DNA from: DASSSY01 sp035708205
GTDB lineage: Bacteria; Bacteroidota; Bacteroidia; Chitinophagales; Chitinophagaceae
Length of the DNA stretch: 64,000 bases
NCBI GenBank assembly: GCA_035708205.1
Contig: DASSSY010000004.1
Span: 535,859 to 599,858 of the forward strand
Reading direction: 5' to 3'
The notes below the pieces were generated by a model. That model was given only the letters and a program-made list of their open reading frames with translations. It made no database searches and was not told the origin of the DNA. The position numbers and the translations under genes are program-made. Position 1 is the stretch's first letter; every line of letters begins with the position of its first letter. Positions 8,663-17,044 of this stretch are shown piece after piece.

Positions 8663-9733
8663 ATGAAGAAAAACATATTGACGTTGTTGAGTTTGTTGCT
8701 GTTCACCGGGTTTTTCACAGCTCCGGTATGGGGGCAAAAAGCCAAAATTTATTGGCAAAAGAAGATGTCGTCGTATTATTGCCAGGAACCGTCCAGCTAT
8801 ATCAGAACGAGCAGGGACAGCATTATATCAGAAAGACAAATTGAACCGGCAAATTACGTTCAGGACACCCTTCGTGCTTATTTTGATTACCTCTGGCAAC
8901 CTTCTGCCTATAAAGCTTTGGCATCTTTTTTTACTTATGCCGTCCGTTCAGGTGACTTTTGGCAATGCAATGATTATTATTACCGTTCAAAACAAGAGTT
9001 TCGCTGGGGCTTTTTTGAAGATAAGCAACTGACCGTTCCGGTGGGGCCTTTCCGGCAATATTATGAGAATGGACGGATGCAAAGTAAGGGCTATTTTAAA
9101 AACGGCAGGAAAACCGGCGTCTGGGAATGGTTTAATAAGAATGGTCAACTTGTTGGTAAGGTAACCTACAACAACGGTGTGGCCTCCGGTTATTGTTTTC
9201 GGGTTTCAGATAGCGATACAATTATACGCCGTTTGGACAGTCTTGGCGCTGGTTACAGCTATAAGAAATTAGCTGACGGACGAATACTTTTTCAAGGAAA
9301 ATACCTTTCGGGAGGCGTCAAGGACAGTATTTGGAATCATTATGATGAACAAGGACGATTGTGGTACACCAGGCAATTTGTTGCAGGAAAGCAAGTGGCA
9401 GTAATCTGTTATGATACTATAGGTGTCGTCATCACCCGAGATACGGCATCCCAACCGGCACAGTTTAAGAATTTGACGCGATATTTAAGCCGGAATGTGC
9501 GTTTTCCAAGAAACTTACGCCTCAAAATTTCATCAGGAAAAATTGTGGCAGGATTTGTGGTTGGAAAAAGTGGACTGGTGAAAAAAGTAAAGATTTTACA
9601 ATCCTTAGAACCTCATTTTGACTATCAAGTGATCCATGCTTTGGAGTATATGCCGAAATGGAAACCTGCTCAAGACCACGGGCGGACAGTTGACAGCTAT
9701 TTTATAATACCCTTTACCTTTCACAGTGAGTAA
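8663..9733 (+). CDS. Secreted protein with MORN-type repeats and a C-terminal TonB-like domain
   Basis: A 356-residue protein with a Sec signal (to about residue 24, PVWGQ). The middle holds YwqK/MORN_2-type repeats: GPFRQYYENGRMQSKGYFKNG, then KTGVWEWFNKNGQLVGKVTYNNG, and later a third, KDSIWNHYDEQGRLWYTRQF. The last 85 residues form a TonB C-terminal domain (IVAGFVVGKSGLVKKVKILQS, ending in a YMPKWKPAQ...SYFIIPFTF pattern). It resembles the C-terminus of the TonB encoded at 51718-52539, but there is no membrane anchor or Pro-rich linker. It therefore should not act as a classical energy transducer and is probably periplasmic or surface-exposed. Bacteroidetes encode many such proteins of unknown role. 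Confidence 0.8.
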   Translation: MKKNILTLLSLLLFTGFFTAPVWGQKAKIYWQKKMSSYYCQEPSSYIRTSRDSIISERQIEPANYVQDTLRAYFDYLWQPSAYKALASFFTYAVRSGDFWQCNDYYYRSKQEFRWGFFEDKQLTVPVGPFRQYYENGRMQSKGYFKNGRKTGVWEWFNKNGQLVGKVTYNNGVASGYCFRVSDSDTIIRRLDSLGAGYSYKKLADGRILFQGKYLSGGVKDSIWNHYDEQGRLWYTRQFVAGKQVAVICYDTIGVVITRDTASQPAQFKNLTRYLSRNVRFPRNLRLKISSGKIVAGFVVGKSGLVKKVKILQSLEPHFDYQVIHALEYMPKWKPAQDHGRTVDSYFIIPFTFHSE

Positions 9734-9882
9734 TTATACCGTTTGGAGATTTATTCGACATGATGACTTTTTTATCAATCTATCGAAAGTCAGCCCTTTT
9801 CGATTGTTGTCCCCACCAGCAGAGATGTCGATGACTACCGTGGTCCTATAATTGGAGAAATGATATAGTTTTCAGGAAAAAT

Positions 9883-9912
9883 AAAAAAAGCTGACTTTTC
9901 TATTGGTCAGCT
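9883..9912 (-). terminator. Terminator of fabH
   Basis: Arms AGCTGAC (9889-9895) and GTCAGCT (9906-9912). On the minus strand the hairpin is followed by seven T (complement of 9883-9889), 27 bases after the fabH stop. Confidence 0.85.
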
Positions 9913-9939
9913 CCTTCCTTTTCCTAATGATTACCATTT

Positions 9940-10929
9940 TTAATAAGCCCAGCGGATATAAGTGGCGCCCCAGGTAAAGCCGCCGCCAAAAGCCGCTAAT
10001 ATCAGATTATCACCTTTTTTAAGCTTAGACTCCCAATCCCAAAGACAAAGGGGAATGGTACCGCTGGTGGTGTTGCCGTATTTCTGGATATTCAGCATTA
10101 CCTTTTCATTGGGCAGGTTCATGCGTTCGGCAGTTGCCTGGATGATGCGCAGGTTGGCCTGATGAGGCACCAGCCAATGGACGTCATTGCCGGAAAGGCC
10201 GTTTCGCTCCATGATCTCGGCAGAAACGTCAGCCATGTTCTTTACGGCAAATTTGAATACCGTACGGCCTTCCTGATAAATATAATGCTCTTTGCCCGTT
10301 ACCGTTTCAATGCTTGCCGGGCGCTTGGATCCACCAGCTTTTTGATGTAAATGTATCCAGCCGCTGCCATCACTTTTAAGGATGGAATCAATAATGCCGT
10401 TACCTTCCGTATCCCGTTCTAAAAGTACAGCGCCGGCGCCATCTCCGAAAATAATACAGGTAGAGCGGTCTTCATAATTGACAATAGAGCTCATCTTGTC
10501 GGCACCGACAACAATAACACGTTTACAGCGGCCGTTTTCAACAAATTGAGCGCCGGTGTTCAAAGCATATAAAAAGCCGCAACAGGCCGCGCTGATATCA
10601 AAGCCGAAAGCATTGTCCAGGCCACATTCCGAAGCTATCAGATTGGCCGTTGCCGGAAACTGCATATCGGCGGTCGTAGTAGCGCAGATAATTAAATCAA
10701 TGCTGGCCGGATCTATATTTTTCCTTTGCAGCAAGTTATTCACCGCTTTGACGGCCATAAACGAAGTGCCAAGATCCTTACCTTTGAGAATACGTCTTTC
10801 TTTAATGCCGGTTCTGGTTGTGATCCATTCATCGGTTGTATCCACAATGGTTTCCAATTCTTTATTGGTCAGGATATAGTCGGGAACATAGCCACCTACA
10901 GCGGTAATAGCTGCATGCATTTTCTCCAT
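9940..10929 (-). CDS. fabH: 3-oxoacyl-ACP synthase III (KAS III)
   Basis: A 329-residue condensing enzyme that starts fatty-acid synthesis by joining an acyl-CoA primer to malonyl-ACP. The catalytic triad can be seen: Cys116 in ISAACCGFLYAL, His in VPHQANLRI (about residue 258) and Asn in YGNTTSGTIP (about 288). The GGGFTWGATYIRW ending is typical. A TACCTTTG element lies in the 62 bases between fabG and fabH, so fabH probably has its own promoter although both genes run in the same direction. Neighbouring fabG supports a fatty-acid role; some KAS III paralogues serve other products, so primer choice is unknown. Confidence 0.93.
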   Translation of the reverse strand: MEKMHAAITAVGGYVPDYILTNKELETIVDTTDEWITTRTGIKERRILKGKDLGTSFMAVKAVNNLLQRKNIDPASIDLIICATTTADMQFPATANLIASECGLDNAFGFDISAACCGFLYALNTGAQFVENGRCKRVIVVGADKMSSIVNYEDRSTCIIFGDGAGAVLLERDTEGNGIIDSILKSDGSGWIHLHQKAGGSKRPASIETVTGKEHYIYQEGRTVFKFAVKNMADVSAEIMERNGLSGNDVHWLVPHQANLRIIQATAERMNLPNEKVMLNIQKYGNTTSGTIPLCLWDWESKLKKGDNLILAAFGGGFTWGATYIRWAY

Positions 10930-10951
10930 TGTATTTAGTCTTTTGCTTGGG

Positions 10952-10959
10952 CAAAGGTA
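10952..10959 (-). promoter_or_regulatory. -7 element for fabH
   Basis: Minus-strand TACCTTTG, 22 bases upstream of the fabH start and downstream of the fabG stop. Confidence 0.55.
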
Positions 10960-10991
10960 AGTTGTAAAATTGAAAGTCGCCGGAGAAGAGC

Positions 10992-11741
10992 CTATAGGTT
11001 CATACCGCCGCAGGCGCTGATGACTTGTCCGGTGACGTAGCTGCTCAGGTCTGAAGCCAGAAATAAAGCCACATTGGCGATTTCTTCAGGCTTGCCGATA
11101 CGTTGTAAAGGAATTTGTTCCATCCATTTATTGCCGCCTTCATCGCCTTGCAAATAATGGGTCATATCGGTTTCGATGAAGCCCGGCGCAATAGCGTTGC
11201 AACGGATATTACGGCTGCCCAGCTCTTGCGCCACGGATTTCGTAAAGCCTATAATCCCCGCTTTAGAGGCCGCGTATGAGCTTTGCCCGGCATTTCCTTT
11301 CATTCCGACAATGGAGCTCATGTTGATGATGCTTCCCTTCCGCGCTTTCATCATAGGGCGGATGACCTGTTTGGTAAGATTGAAAACCGATTTCAGGTTG
11401 GCGGAGATCACCTCATCCCATTGTTCGGGTGATACACGCAGTAAAAGATTATCGCGGGAAATGCCCGCGTTGTTGACGCAGATATCAATTTGACCGAAAT
11501 CTTCAGCAACCGATTTGGCCAGGGTTTCCGCGGACTGAAAGTCGCCGGCGTCGCTTTTATAGCCTTTGGCTTTTACCCCGTATCCCGTAAGCTTCTCTTC
11601 CAATACCCTGGCCTTTTCTTCGGAGGATAAATAGGTAAAGGCGATGTTGGCGCCATTCCGGGCGAAAGTTTCGGCAATGGCGGCGCCGATTCCCCGGCTG
11701 GCACCTGTAACTAAGGCGGTCTTGTTTTCTAATAATTTCAT
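10992..11741 (-). CDS. fabG: 3-oxoacyl-ACP reductase
   Basis: A 249-residue short-chain dehydrogenase/reductase that reduces 3-oxoacyl-ACP with NADPH in fatty-acid elongation. Motifs: TGASRGIGA near residue 14 (cofactor loop), NNAGISRD, the catalytic Ser in NMSSIVGM, and YAASKAG with the catalytic Tyr and Lys. The C-terminal GFIETDM and SSYVTGQVISACGGM segments are the FabG form. Its start lies 19 bases downstream of a TACTTTAG -7-like box. It sits just upstream of fabH. Confidence 0.93.
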   Translation of the reverse strand: MKLLENKTALVTGASRGIGAAIAETFARNGANIAFTYLSSEEKARVLEEKLTGYGVKAKGYKSDAGDFQSAETLAKSVAEDFGQIDICVNNAGISRDNLLLRVSPEQWDEVISANLKSVFNLTKQVIRPMMKARKGSIINMSSIVGMKGNAGQSSYAASKAGIIGFTKSVAQELGSRNIRCNAIAPGFIETDMTHYLQGDEGGNKWMEQIPLQRIGKPEEIANVALFLASDLSSYVTGQVISACGGMNL

Positions 11742-11760
11742 TGATGCAATTTTTGTTGCG

Positions 11761-11768
11761 CTAAAGTA
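11761..11768 (-). promoter_or_regulatory. Possible -7 element for fabG
   Basis: Minus-strand TACTTTAG, seven of eight matches to TAnnTTTG, 19 bases upstream of the fabG start. Confidence 0.4.
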
Positions 11769-11854
11769 GCATTAAATAGCGGAATATCCAGTTTTAGGTT
11801 ATGGAAATGGCCTTTTGAAGACCTGATGAATGTAGTAAGGCTTGCGCATGCAGG

Positions 11855-12451
11855 TTACCGACCCCGGAGGTGCTTCCTTTTCGGTTTACAGCTGCTGCAA
11901 TAATCGGCCATGGCTGATATTTCCTGCAAGACCTGTTGGTGCAGTTGTTGCAGCTTTTGAGTATTTGTGCCTAAATGTGTTTCGCTTTGGGCCATGGTAA
12001 AACGTTTCTGATAGGCTGCCTGAACGGAGTCAAATATCGGCTGGTAGAAGTTGGTTTCGGAAAATGCGTTTTTCTTTTCATATAATTCCCGGCGAAGCTT
12101 CCGGGCATAGAGTTCTGCCAGGTCAAACTGGTAGCGGGCAAAATCCAGGAGACGGTTGGCGGTAGCCGTATCCGGGGCGATAAGGGTGGCAGCGTCACGC
12201 AGGAAAGTGCAATGCACCATGCCGTTGAAGTTTTTAGTAAACATAAACGCCCCATTGCTCATCTGGTAGCCAAAGTTAAAATTACCGGTAGTGGTAATAC
12301 TCATGAAATCGCTTTGACCGATCCGGGTAGATGGCGATTGAAAATCGGAAAGCCGTAAAGTGTAGCCCGGCTGCCATTCGATTTTATTTTGCGCCCCAGC
12401 CATCTTGAACAGGCCAAAGATAAGGCAAAAGGCAATTGCGGTTTTGTTCAT
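11855..12451 (-). CDS. Secreted DUF922-like protein lacking the zinc-protease motif
   Basis: A 198-residue exported protein (signal MNKTAIAFCLIFGLFKMAGA, cleaved before QNK). Two segments resemble DUF922, a family of predicted secreted zinc proteases: an early W...L..SDFQSP stretch, and LLDFARYQFDLAELYARKLRREL around residues 101-123. In the family the latter normally reads LLxHEQxHFD..E.YARKLR. Here the metal-binding His, catalytic Glu and second His are replaced by Phe104, Ala105 and Gln108. If the assignment is right, this is a catalytically dead member. The C-terminus is basic (CKPKRKHLRGR). It lies between fabG and the GGGP synthase gene on the same strand; no functional link to either is evident. 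Confidence 0.6.
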   Translation of the reverse strand: MNKTAIAFCLIFGLFKMAGAQNKIEWQPGYTLRLSDFQSPSTRIGQSDFMSITTTGNFNFGYQMSNGAFMFTKNFNGMVHCTFLRDAATLIAPDTATANRLLDFARYQFDLAELYARKLRRELYEKKNAFSETNFYQPIFDSVQAAYQKRFTMAQSETHLGTNTQKLQQLHQQVLQEISAMADYCSSCKPKRKHLRGR

Positions 12452-12537
12452 TGTAGTTCTTAGGGATATTTTTCATTACCGGTGCAAAATACCGGCTTTC
12501 GTGCCCCGTTGTTTCCTAATAGGAAGCGATTTGAAAT

Positions 12538-13296
12538 TTATTTTACGAGGGTTTCCGAATGGACCGCTGCACTGAGCTCTTTAAGAAGGCCCATATCTTT
12601 TTCAATGGCATTGCCGACAACAATGACCTGTGCGCCCGCCCGGCAGTTTTCCATAACTTTTTCAGGGGTATGTATGCCGCCGCCGACAATCAGGGGAATG
12701 TCAATATTCTGGCTTACGCGTTCAATCATTTCCTTACTGATGGGATAGCGTGCACCGCTGCCGGCGTCCATGTATATCACGTGCTTGCCCTGCATTTCCC
12801 CTGCCCATGCCGTGCAAAGGGCAATGTCAGGCTTGTCGGCCGGAATGGGTGCGGAGTGGCTCATGTAGGAAACGGTTGTAGGGATCCCGCCATCGATAAC
12901 CATATAGCCGGTAGAAATAATTTCCAGGCCACTGGCCTTTATAGAGGGTGCAGAAACTACATGCTGTCCAATAAGCAAATCGGGGTTACGGCCTGAAATT
13001 AAGGATAAGTAGAGCAGGGCATCCGCTTCCGGAGAGACCTGGGCAGGGCTTCCGGGAAAAAGGACCATTGGTATCTTACTGACGGTCTTAAATGCATTGA
13101 TACAGTCCGAGACATGGCTGGTAATGACAATGCTGCCTCCCAGAAATACAAAATCAACTTCTGCGTTTTCACATTGCCGGGCCAGGTGTACCATATCTTT
13201 CGGTTGTACACTATCGGGGTCAATGAGCATGGCAAAGGCATGCCGGTTGTTCTTTTTAAGACCGTCAAATAATGTACGCACCGGGTTGATTTTCAT
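12538..13296 (-). CDS. pcrB: Geranylgeranylglyceryl phosphate synthase family protein (PcrB/GGGPS)
   Basis: A 252-residue TIM-barrel prenyltransferase of the GGGPS/PcrB family. Archaeal members join geranylgeranyl diphosphate to glycerol-1-phosphate to make ether lipids; bacteroidetal homologues form a separate bacterial branch whose product in the cell is unclear. Seen in the sequence: AFAMLIDPDSV at the N-terminus, VDFVFLGGSIV, IPMVLFPGSP, IISTGYMVIDGG, IYMDAGSGA, and PLIVGGGIHTPEKV, IVVGNAI for the phosphate-binding end of the barrel. Length and motifs are complete. It is monocistronic by spacing. Confidence 0.85.
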   Translation of the reverse strand: MKINPVRTLFDGLKKNNRHAFAMLIDPDSVQPKDMVHLARQCENAEVDFVFLGGSIVITSHVSDCINAFKTVSKIPMVLFPGSPAQVSPEADALLYLSLISGRNPDLLIGQHVVSAPSIKASGLEIISTGYMVIDGGIPTTVSYMSHSAPIPADKPDIALCTAWAGEMQGKHVIYMDAGSGARYPISKEMIERVSQNIDIPLIVGGGIHTPEKVMENCRAGAQVIVVGNAIEKDMGLLKELSAAVHSETLVK

Positions 13297-13463
13297 AAAG
13301 TGAATTTTATGAGCATTGCCGCTCAGGCATAAAGTTCAGAAAGGTTCAAAATTAGTAAAATGCTTTGATATAACCGTTGAACAATTGTAGGACAGAGAGT
13401 TGCTATCAAAGTATATGTAAAGTGGATAGCAATTTTTATGCCGGTATAAAAACAGTTTGTGGT

Positions 13464-13506
13464 AAAAAAAAGAACGCAGACGCTAATCAAAACGCCTACG
13501 CTCTTT
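13464..13506 (-). terminator. Terminator of mscL
   Basis: On the minus strand, arms AAAGAGCGTAGGCG and CGTCTGCGTTCTTT pair over 14 positions with G-U wobbles, then run into a T tract (complement of 13464-13471). Confidence 0.8.
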
Positions 13507-13527
13507 ATGAAACAATATTTTTGTATA

Positions 13528-13959
13528 TTATTTTTTATTTAGGGCATCCCTAATCTCAGTCAATAAGGTTTCAGTAGCTGTTGGTGCCGGTGGTTCAGCA
13601 GGGGTTTCTTCTTTTTTCCGACGCATATTGTTCATGCCTTTGACCAATAAAAACACCGCCAGCGCTAACAAAAGGAAATTAACGGCCACTGTAATGAAAT
13701 TACCATATGCGAAAATAGCGCTATCGGCCACTTTACGGGCATCCGCTAGGGAGGCGCCTTCCGGCACATTGCCCTTAAGGACTAAATATAAATTTGAAAA
13801 ATCGGGTTTGCCGATGATAGCAGAGACCAAGGGCATGATCAAATCGTTGACCACGCTGTCAATAATGGTTTTGAAAGCGGCGCCGATGATAATACCTACC
13901 GCCATATCCATCACGTTTCCTTTTATGGCAAATTCTTTAAATTCTTTTACAAAGCTCAT
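13528..13959 (-). CDS. mscL: Large-conductance mechanosensitive channel
   Basis: A 143-residue inner-membrane channel that opens at high membrane tension to release solutes on osmotic downshock. It has the family order: the amphipathic N-terminus MSFVKEFKEFAIKGNVMDMAVGIIIGAAF leading into TM1 with the gate glycine and alanine pattern, a short periplasmic loop with PDFSNLYLVL, and TM2 FITVAVNFLLLALAVFLLVKGMN followed by the charged C-terminal helix. The next gene upstream on the same strand is a small lipoprotein with a 38-base gap, so the two may be cotranscribed. Confidence 0.95.
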   Translation of the reverse strand: MSFVKEFKEFAIKGNVMDMAVGIIIGAAFKTIIDSVVNDLIMPLVSAIIGKPDFSNLYLVLKGNVPEGASLADARKVADSAIFAYGNFITVAVNFLLLALAVFLLVKGMNNMRRKKEETPAEPPAPTATETLLTEIRDALNKK

Positions 13960-13997
13960 TGTGTTGTATTTTATTTAACGAAAGTTATTGGGTATCA

Positions 13998-14306
13998 TTA
14001 GTTTTTCCGCTCAATATCGTCCAGCTTGACCATATCATAAATAACGGAGCCATATTGGCAGGTATCTTTAATGCCGGTATGGTGATAGTCGATTTTAACC
14101 TGCATACCGTCATGCTGATAAGCGCCGGGCATATAGGTCGGCTTGAGCAATGCGCTGTCGTTAAGGCGTAATAGGTAGCCGCAACCGTCATAGGTAATGT
14201 CACCAGTGTCCACAACCGTTGCTTCAACCATATTTTTTTCTTTGGAACAGGAGCACAGGCAGCAGGCCACAATAACGGTAAAAAAGAAACTGTATTTTTT
14301 CAACAT
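13998..14306 (-). CDS. Small lipoprotein of unknown function
   Basis: A 102-residue protein with a lipoprotein signal, MLKKYSFFFTVIVACCLCSC, with the lipidated Cys near residue 20 followed by SKEKN. The mature part (EATVVDTGDITYDGCGYLLRLND, then MQVKIDYHHTGIKDTC) looks like a small beta-rich domain with two further cysteines; I do not recognise a family with certainty. An overlapping frame over 13985-14272 is open, but this frame has the signal peptide and is preferred. It lies 38 bases upstream of mscL on the same strand. Confidence 0.65.
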   Translation of the reverse strand: MLKKYSFFFTVIVACCLCSCSKEKNMVEATVVDTGDITYDGCGYLLRLNDSALLKPTYMPGAYQHDGMQVKIDYHHTGIKDTCQYGSVIYDMVKLDDIERKN

Positions 14307-14355
14307 TTGATTGAATTATGGGTTAAAAATAAAAAATTATTCCAAAACTACAAAT

Positions 14356-15066
14356 TCAATCGGTAAATTTATAACCTACGCCCCGGACAGAGTGAAAATG
14401 CTTGGGACTACGGCTGTCCTTTTCAAAATATTTCCTGAAGTTTAAAATAAAATTATCTATGGTCCTGGTGGTAGGATATACGTTATAACCCCAAACGGCC
14501 TGGAGAATATGCTCGCGGGAAACGACCTCATTTTTATGTTCAATCAGTAATTTCAGCAAAGCCATTTCTTTCCGGCTCAGTTCAATGGTTTTGCCGTCTT
14601 TGTCTTTACCCGACTGGGCGGAAAAATCGATCCTGCATTTGCCAAAGGCATAGACTTCGGGAAGGGCTTTCCTTTCCTGTAGCTGCCGGTTCTTAACCAC
14701 TAATTTTTCGATGCGTAGCAGCAATTCTTCAAGGTTGAAGGGCTTGGTCAGGTAGTCGTCTCCTCCTTTCTTCAGGCCTTCGATACGGTCAATGCTGCTG
14801 TTTCGGGCAGAGAGGAATAAGATGGGAATGTTATTGTTTTGCATCCGGATATTTTCACAAACCGTGATGCCGTCCATTTCCGGTAGCATGATATCTAAGA
14901 CGATGAGATCGAAATATTCATTTTTAATGGCTTTAAGCGCCGCCATGCCGTTATCTAACGGCGTCACGGAATAGCCTTCCAGCTCTAGATTGAGCTTTAT
15001 GGTTTCCCGTAGATTTTCTTCATCTTCTACCAACAGTAAATTGGCTTTGAATTCTTTTTGAGGCAT
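14356..15066 (-). CDS. OmpR/PhoB-family response regulator
   Basis: A 236-residue DNA-binding response regulator. The receiver domain (residues 8-123) has the acidic pair in LLVEDEEN, the phosphorylated Asp58 in LIVLDIMLPEMDG, and Lys in DDYLTKPFN. The winged-helix output domain (about 135-234) carries LSRKEMALLKLLIEHKNEVVSRE and TRTIDNFILNFRKYFE, the recognition region of the OmpR class. No sensor kinase gene is adjacent, so its partner is unknown; it is an orphan in this window. It runs in the same direction as the rsmI-purS-pssA genes upstream but is 95 bases away from them. Confidence 0.93.
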   Translation of the reverse strand: MPQKEFKANLLLVEDEENLRETIKLNLELEGYSVTPLDNGMAALKAIKNEYFDLIVLDIMLPEMDGITVCENIRMQNNNIPILFLSARNSSIDRIEGLKKGGDDYLTKPFNLEELLLRIEKLVVKNRQLQERKALPEVYAFGKCRIDFSAQSGKDKDGKTIELSRKEMALLKLLIEHKNEVVSREHILQAVWGYNVYPTTRTIDNFILNFRKYFEKDSRSPKHFHSVRGVGYKFTD

Positions 15067-15161
15067 GCAATTCAGATATTTAGTGGATCAAGGTTCTTTG
15101 GCCAAAAATACAGAAAATAAATTTTTAATAATTGGCCTGAATGTCGAAGTCCCGAAATGGT

Positions 15162-15830
15162 TTATTCTTTTCCCTGGATGACGATCACAATCTCTCCCTT
15201 TGGAGGATGCTGCTGGTAGAATGCTGCCAATTCTTCCAATGTTCCTCTTTGCGTGTCTTCAAAAATTTTGGTCAGCTCCCGGCTGACGGAGGCCTGCCGG
15301 TCAGCGCCAAAATAGCGGCAAAATTCAACGAGTGTTTTAGCCAGGCGGTGGGGGGATTCATATATGATCATAGTCCGGTCTTCCACCGCTAACTTTGTTA
15401 AGCGGGTCATGCGTCCTTTCTTTACCGGTAAGAAACCTTCAAATGTAAAGCTGCTGGCAGGCAGGCCGCTTTGGGTTAGCGCCGGCACAAAAGCAGTGGC
15501 CCCTGGCAGGGATTCCACAGGAATATCATTTCTAAAACATTCCCGGGCCAATAAAAAACCGGGATCAGAAATACCCGGCGTGCCGGCATCCGTAATTAAC
15601 GCTGCGGTGGCGCCGGCCTGTAAGCGCCGGACAATGTCCGGAAGCATTTTGTGCTCATTGTGCTGATGGAAAGGAATCAGCTGTTGGTTAATCTCGAAAT
15701 GCTTCAACAAACGACCGCTGGTCCTTGTATCCTCGCATAACACAAAATCCGCGGCCTTAAGCGTTTCTAAGGCGCGAAGGGTTATGTCCCCGAGATTGCC
15801 AATAGGAGTCGGAACCAGAAATAGTTTCAT
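15162..15830 (-). CDS. rsmI: 16S rRNA 2'-O-ribose C1402 methyltransferase (short form)
   Basis: A 222-residue SAM-dependent tetrapyrrole-methylase-fold enzyme that methylates the ribose of C1402 in 16S rRNA. Motifs: MKLFLVPTPIGNLGDITLRALETL at the N-terminus, CEDTRTSGRLLKHF, ALITDAGTPGISDPG, GLPASSFTFEGFLPVKKG and SPHRLAKTL. Proteobacterial RsmI is near 280 residues; this one lacks the C-terminal extension, which is usual for bacteroidetal forms and not a sign of truncation, since it ends cleanly after GEIVIVIQGK. It follows purS on the same strand with a 60-base gap. Confidence 0.93.
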   Translation of the reverse strand: MKLFLVPTPIGNLGDITLRALETLKAADFVLCEDTRTSGRLLKHFEINQQLIPFHQHNEHKMLPDIVRRLQAGATAALITDAGTPGISDPGFLLARECFRNDIPVESLPGATAFVPALTQSGLPASSFTFEGFLPVKKGRMTRLTKLAVEDRTMIIYESPHRLAKTLVEFCRYFGADRQASVSRELTKIFEDTQRGTLEELAAFYQQHPPKGEIVIVIQGKE

Positions 15831-15890
15831 TTGCCTGGAATTTTGCCCGGCCGAAAAGCGACCATTTATAAATGAAAGCGCTAATTGAGC

Positions 15891-16142
15891 TTAAGCGGGA
15901 ACGATCTCATATTCGTAAGATTCCATGACCATGTTGGCCAGCAATTTTTGGCAGGCTTCTTCTACAATATTTTTAGCCTGACTTTCAGAATCAGCGATAA
16001 GCGATAGCGCAATATGTTTTCCGATGCGGATATCATCTACCTGTGTAATGCCTAAATTGCTTAATCCGCCGGCAACAGCTTTGCCCTGGGGATCCAACAA
16101 TTCTTTTAAAGGCATGATTTTTATTTGTGCCGTATATTTCAT
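15891..16142 (-). CDS. purS: Phosphoribosylformylglycinamidine synthase subunit PurS
   Basis: An 83-residue subunit of the three-part FGAM synthase (PurS, PurL, PurQ) of purine synthesis. The fold-defining parts are present: the N-terminal strand YTAQIKIMP, the VAGGLSNLGITQVDDIRIGKHI segment typical of PurS, and the C-terminal YEYEIVPA. PurL and PurQ are not in this window. The gene lies 23 bases downstream of pssA, so the two are probably cotranscribed despite unrelated roles. Confidence 0.9.
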   Translation of the reverse strand: MKYTAQIKIMPLKELLDPQGKAVAGGLSNLGITQVDDIRIGKHIALSLIADSESQAKNIVEEACQKLLANMVMESYEYEIVPA

Positions 16143-16165
16143 AATAATAATTTCTTTTCGTTGAA

Positions 16166-16969
16166 TTAAAGGTCTTGTGTCTGCGGCGGTCCCTGGGTAT
16201 TGTTATTTTTATGCCGGAAAATGAGGGACAAAATTAAGTATAAAATAAAAGCAACGGGAATGACCGCGAATTTTAAGAAAAAATGTCCAATAATAATGGT
16301 CAGGAAAATAAGCGCCTGAGGCCACCATGAGCCTAAGCCTTTACCGGCAGCCTTCCATTTTAAGAATTTTATTCTGCTGACCATCAATAAGCATAAAACG
16401 ATGATCATGATGTACAGCAACCAGCGGTTATAAAATAATGCTGAAAAGTTAATGCCTGCCGGAAACCAATTGATCAAAGGTAGCGAGGCTACGACGATGG
16501 CCATAGCGGGAATGGGCAAACCGGAGAAATAATGCTTTTGTTCGTCGGCTGTCTGGTTGTACCGGGCCAGTCTTAAAGCGCCAAAGCATGGTAAAAGGAA
16601 TGCCGGGGCGATGACTAAAATCGAAATATCCATAGCGCCGGGCTCGGCCATATAGCTGAACCAAAGTAATTTATACATGATCATAGCCGGGGCTACGCCG
16701 AAAGAGACCACATCCGCCAAGGAATCCAGGTCACGTCCTATGGCCGAAGTGGCATGGAGCATTCTCGCGGCCAGCCCGTCAAAGACATCGCAAAGCGCGG
16801 CCAGCCCGATGAACAGGCTGCCTAGGTACAGTTGCGGTAGCCCCAGTACGGGCGTGTAAGACTCGCCGGTTACCGTGGTCAGAAAGGATGAGGCATTCAG
16901 GATGTAGGCGATCGCCACGCAGCCAAAAAATAAATTGGCCAGGGTCAGGACATTAGGCAAGTGCTTCAT
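16166..16969 (-). CDS. pssA: CDP-diacylglycerol-serine O-phosphatidyltransferase
   Basis: A 267-residue membrane enzyme that makes phosphatidylserine, the precursor of phosphatidylethanolamine. The CDP-alcohol phosphotransferase signature is intact in CDVFDGLAAR, with the following G and D residues in IGRDLDSLADVV supplying the remaining metal ligands. The N-terminal MKHLPNVLTLANLFFG is the family start, and several hydrophobic helices follow. It lies within a run of minus-strand genes (pepF, pssA, purS, rsmI) with short gaps, likely one transcript. Confidence 0.93.
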   Translation of the reverse strand: MKHLPNVLTLANLFFGCVAIAYILNASSFLTTVTGESYTPVLGLPQLYLGSLFIGLAALCDVFDGLAARMLHATSAIGRDLDSLADVVSFGVAPAMIMYKLLWFSYMAEPGAMDISILVIAPAFLLPCFGALRLARYNQTADEQKHYFSGLPIPAMAIVVASLPLINWFPAGINFSALFYNRWLLYIMIIVLCLLMVSRIKFLKWKAAGKGLGSWWPQALIFLTIIIGHFFLKFAVIPVAFILYLILSLIFRHKNNNTQGPPQTQDL

Positions 16970-17044
16970 AAGTTAAATTCAAAACCGGTACATTTTTGGT
17001 TATGGTACTATTTCAGAATCCGGGCTAAATTACTGATTTGATTT

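Noticed and set aside
13985..14272. Overlapping frame with the small lipoprotein gene
   Set aside because: The frame at 13998-14306 has a full lipoprotein signal and is the better choice.
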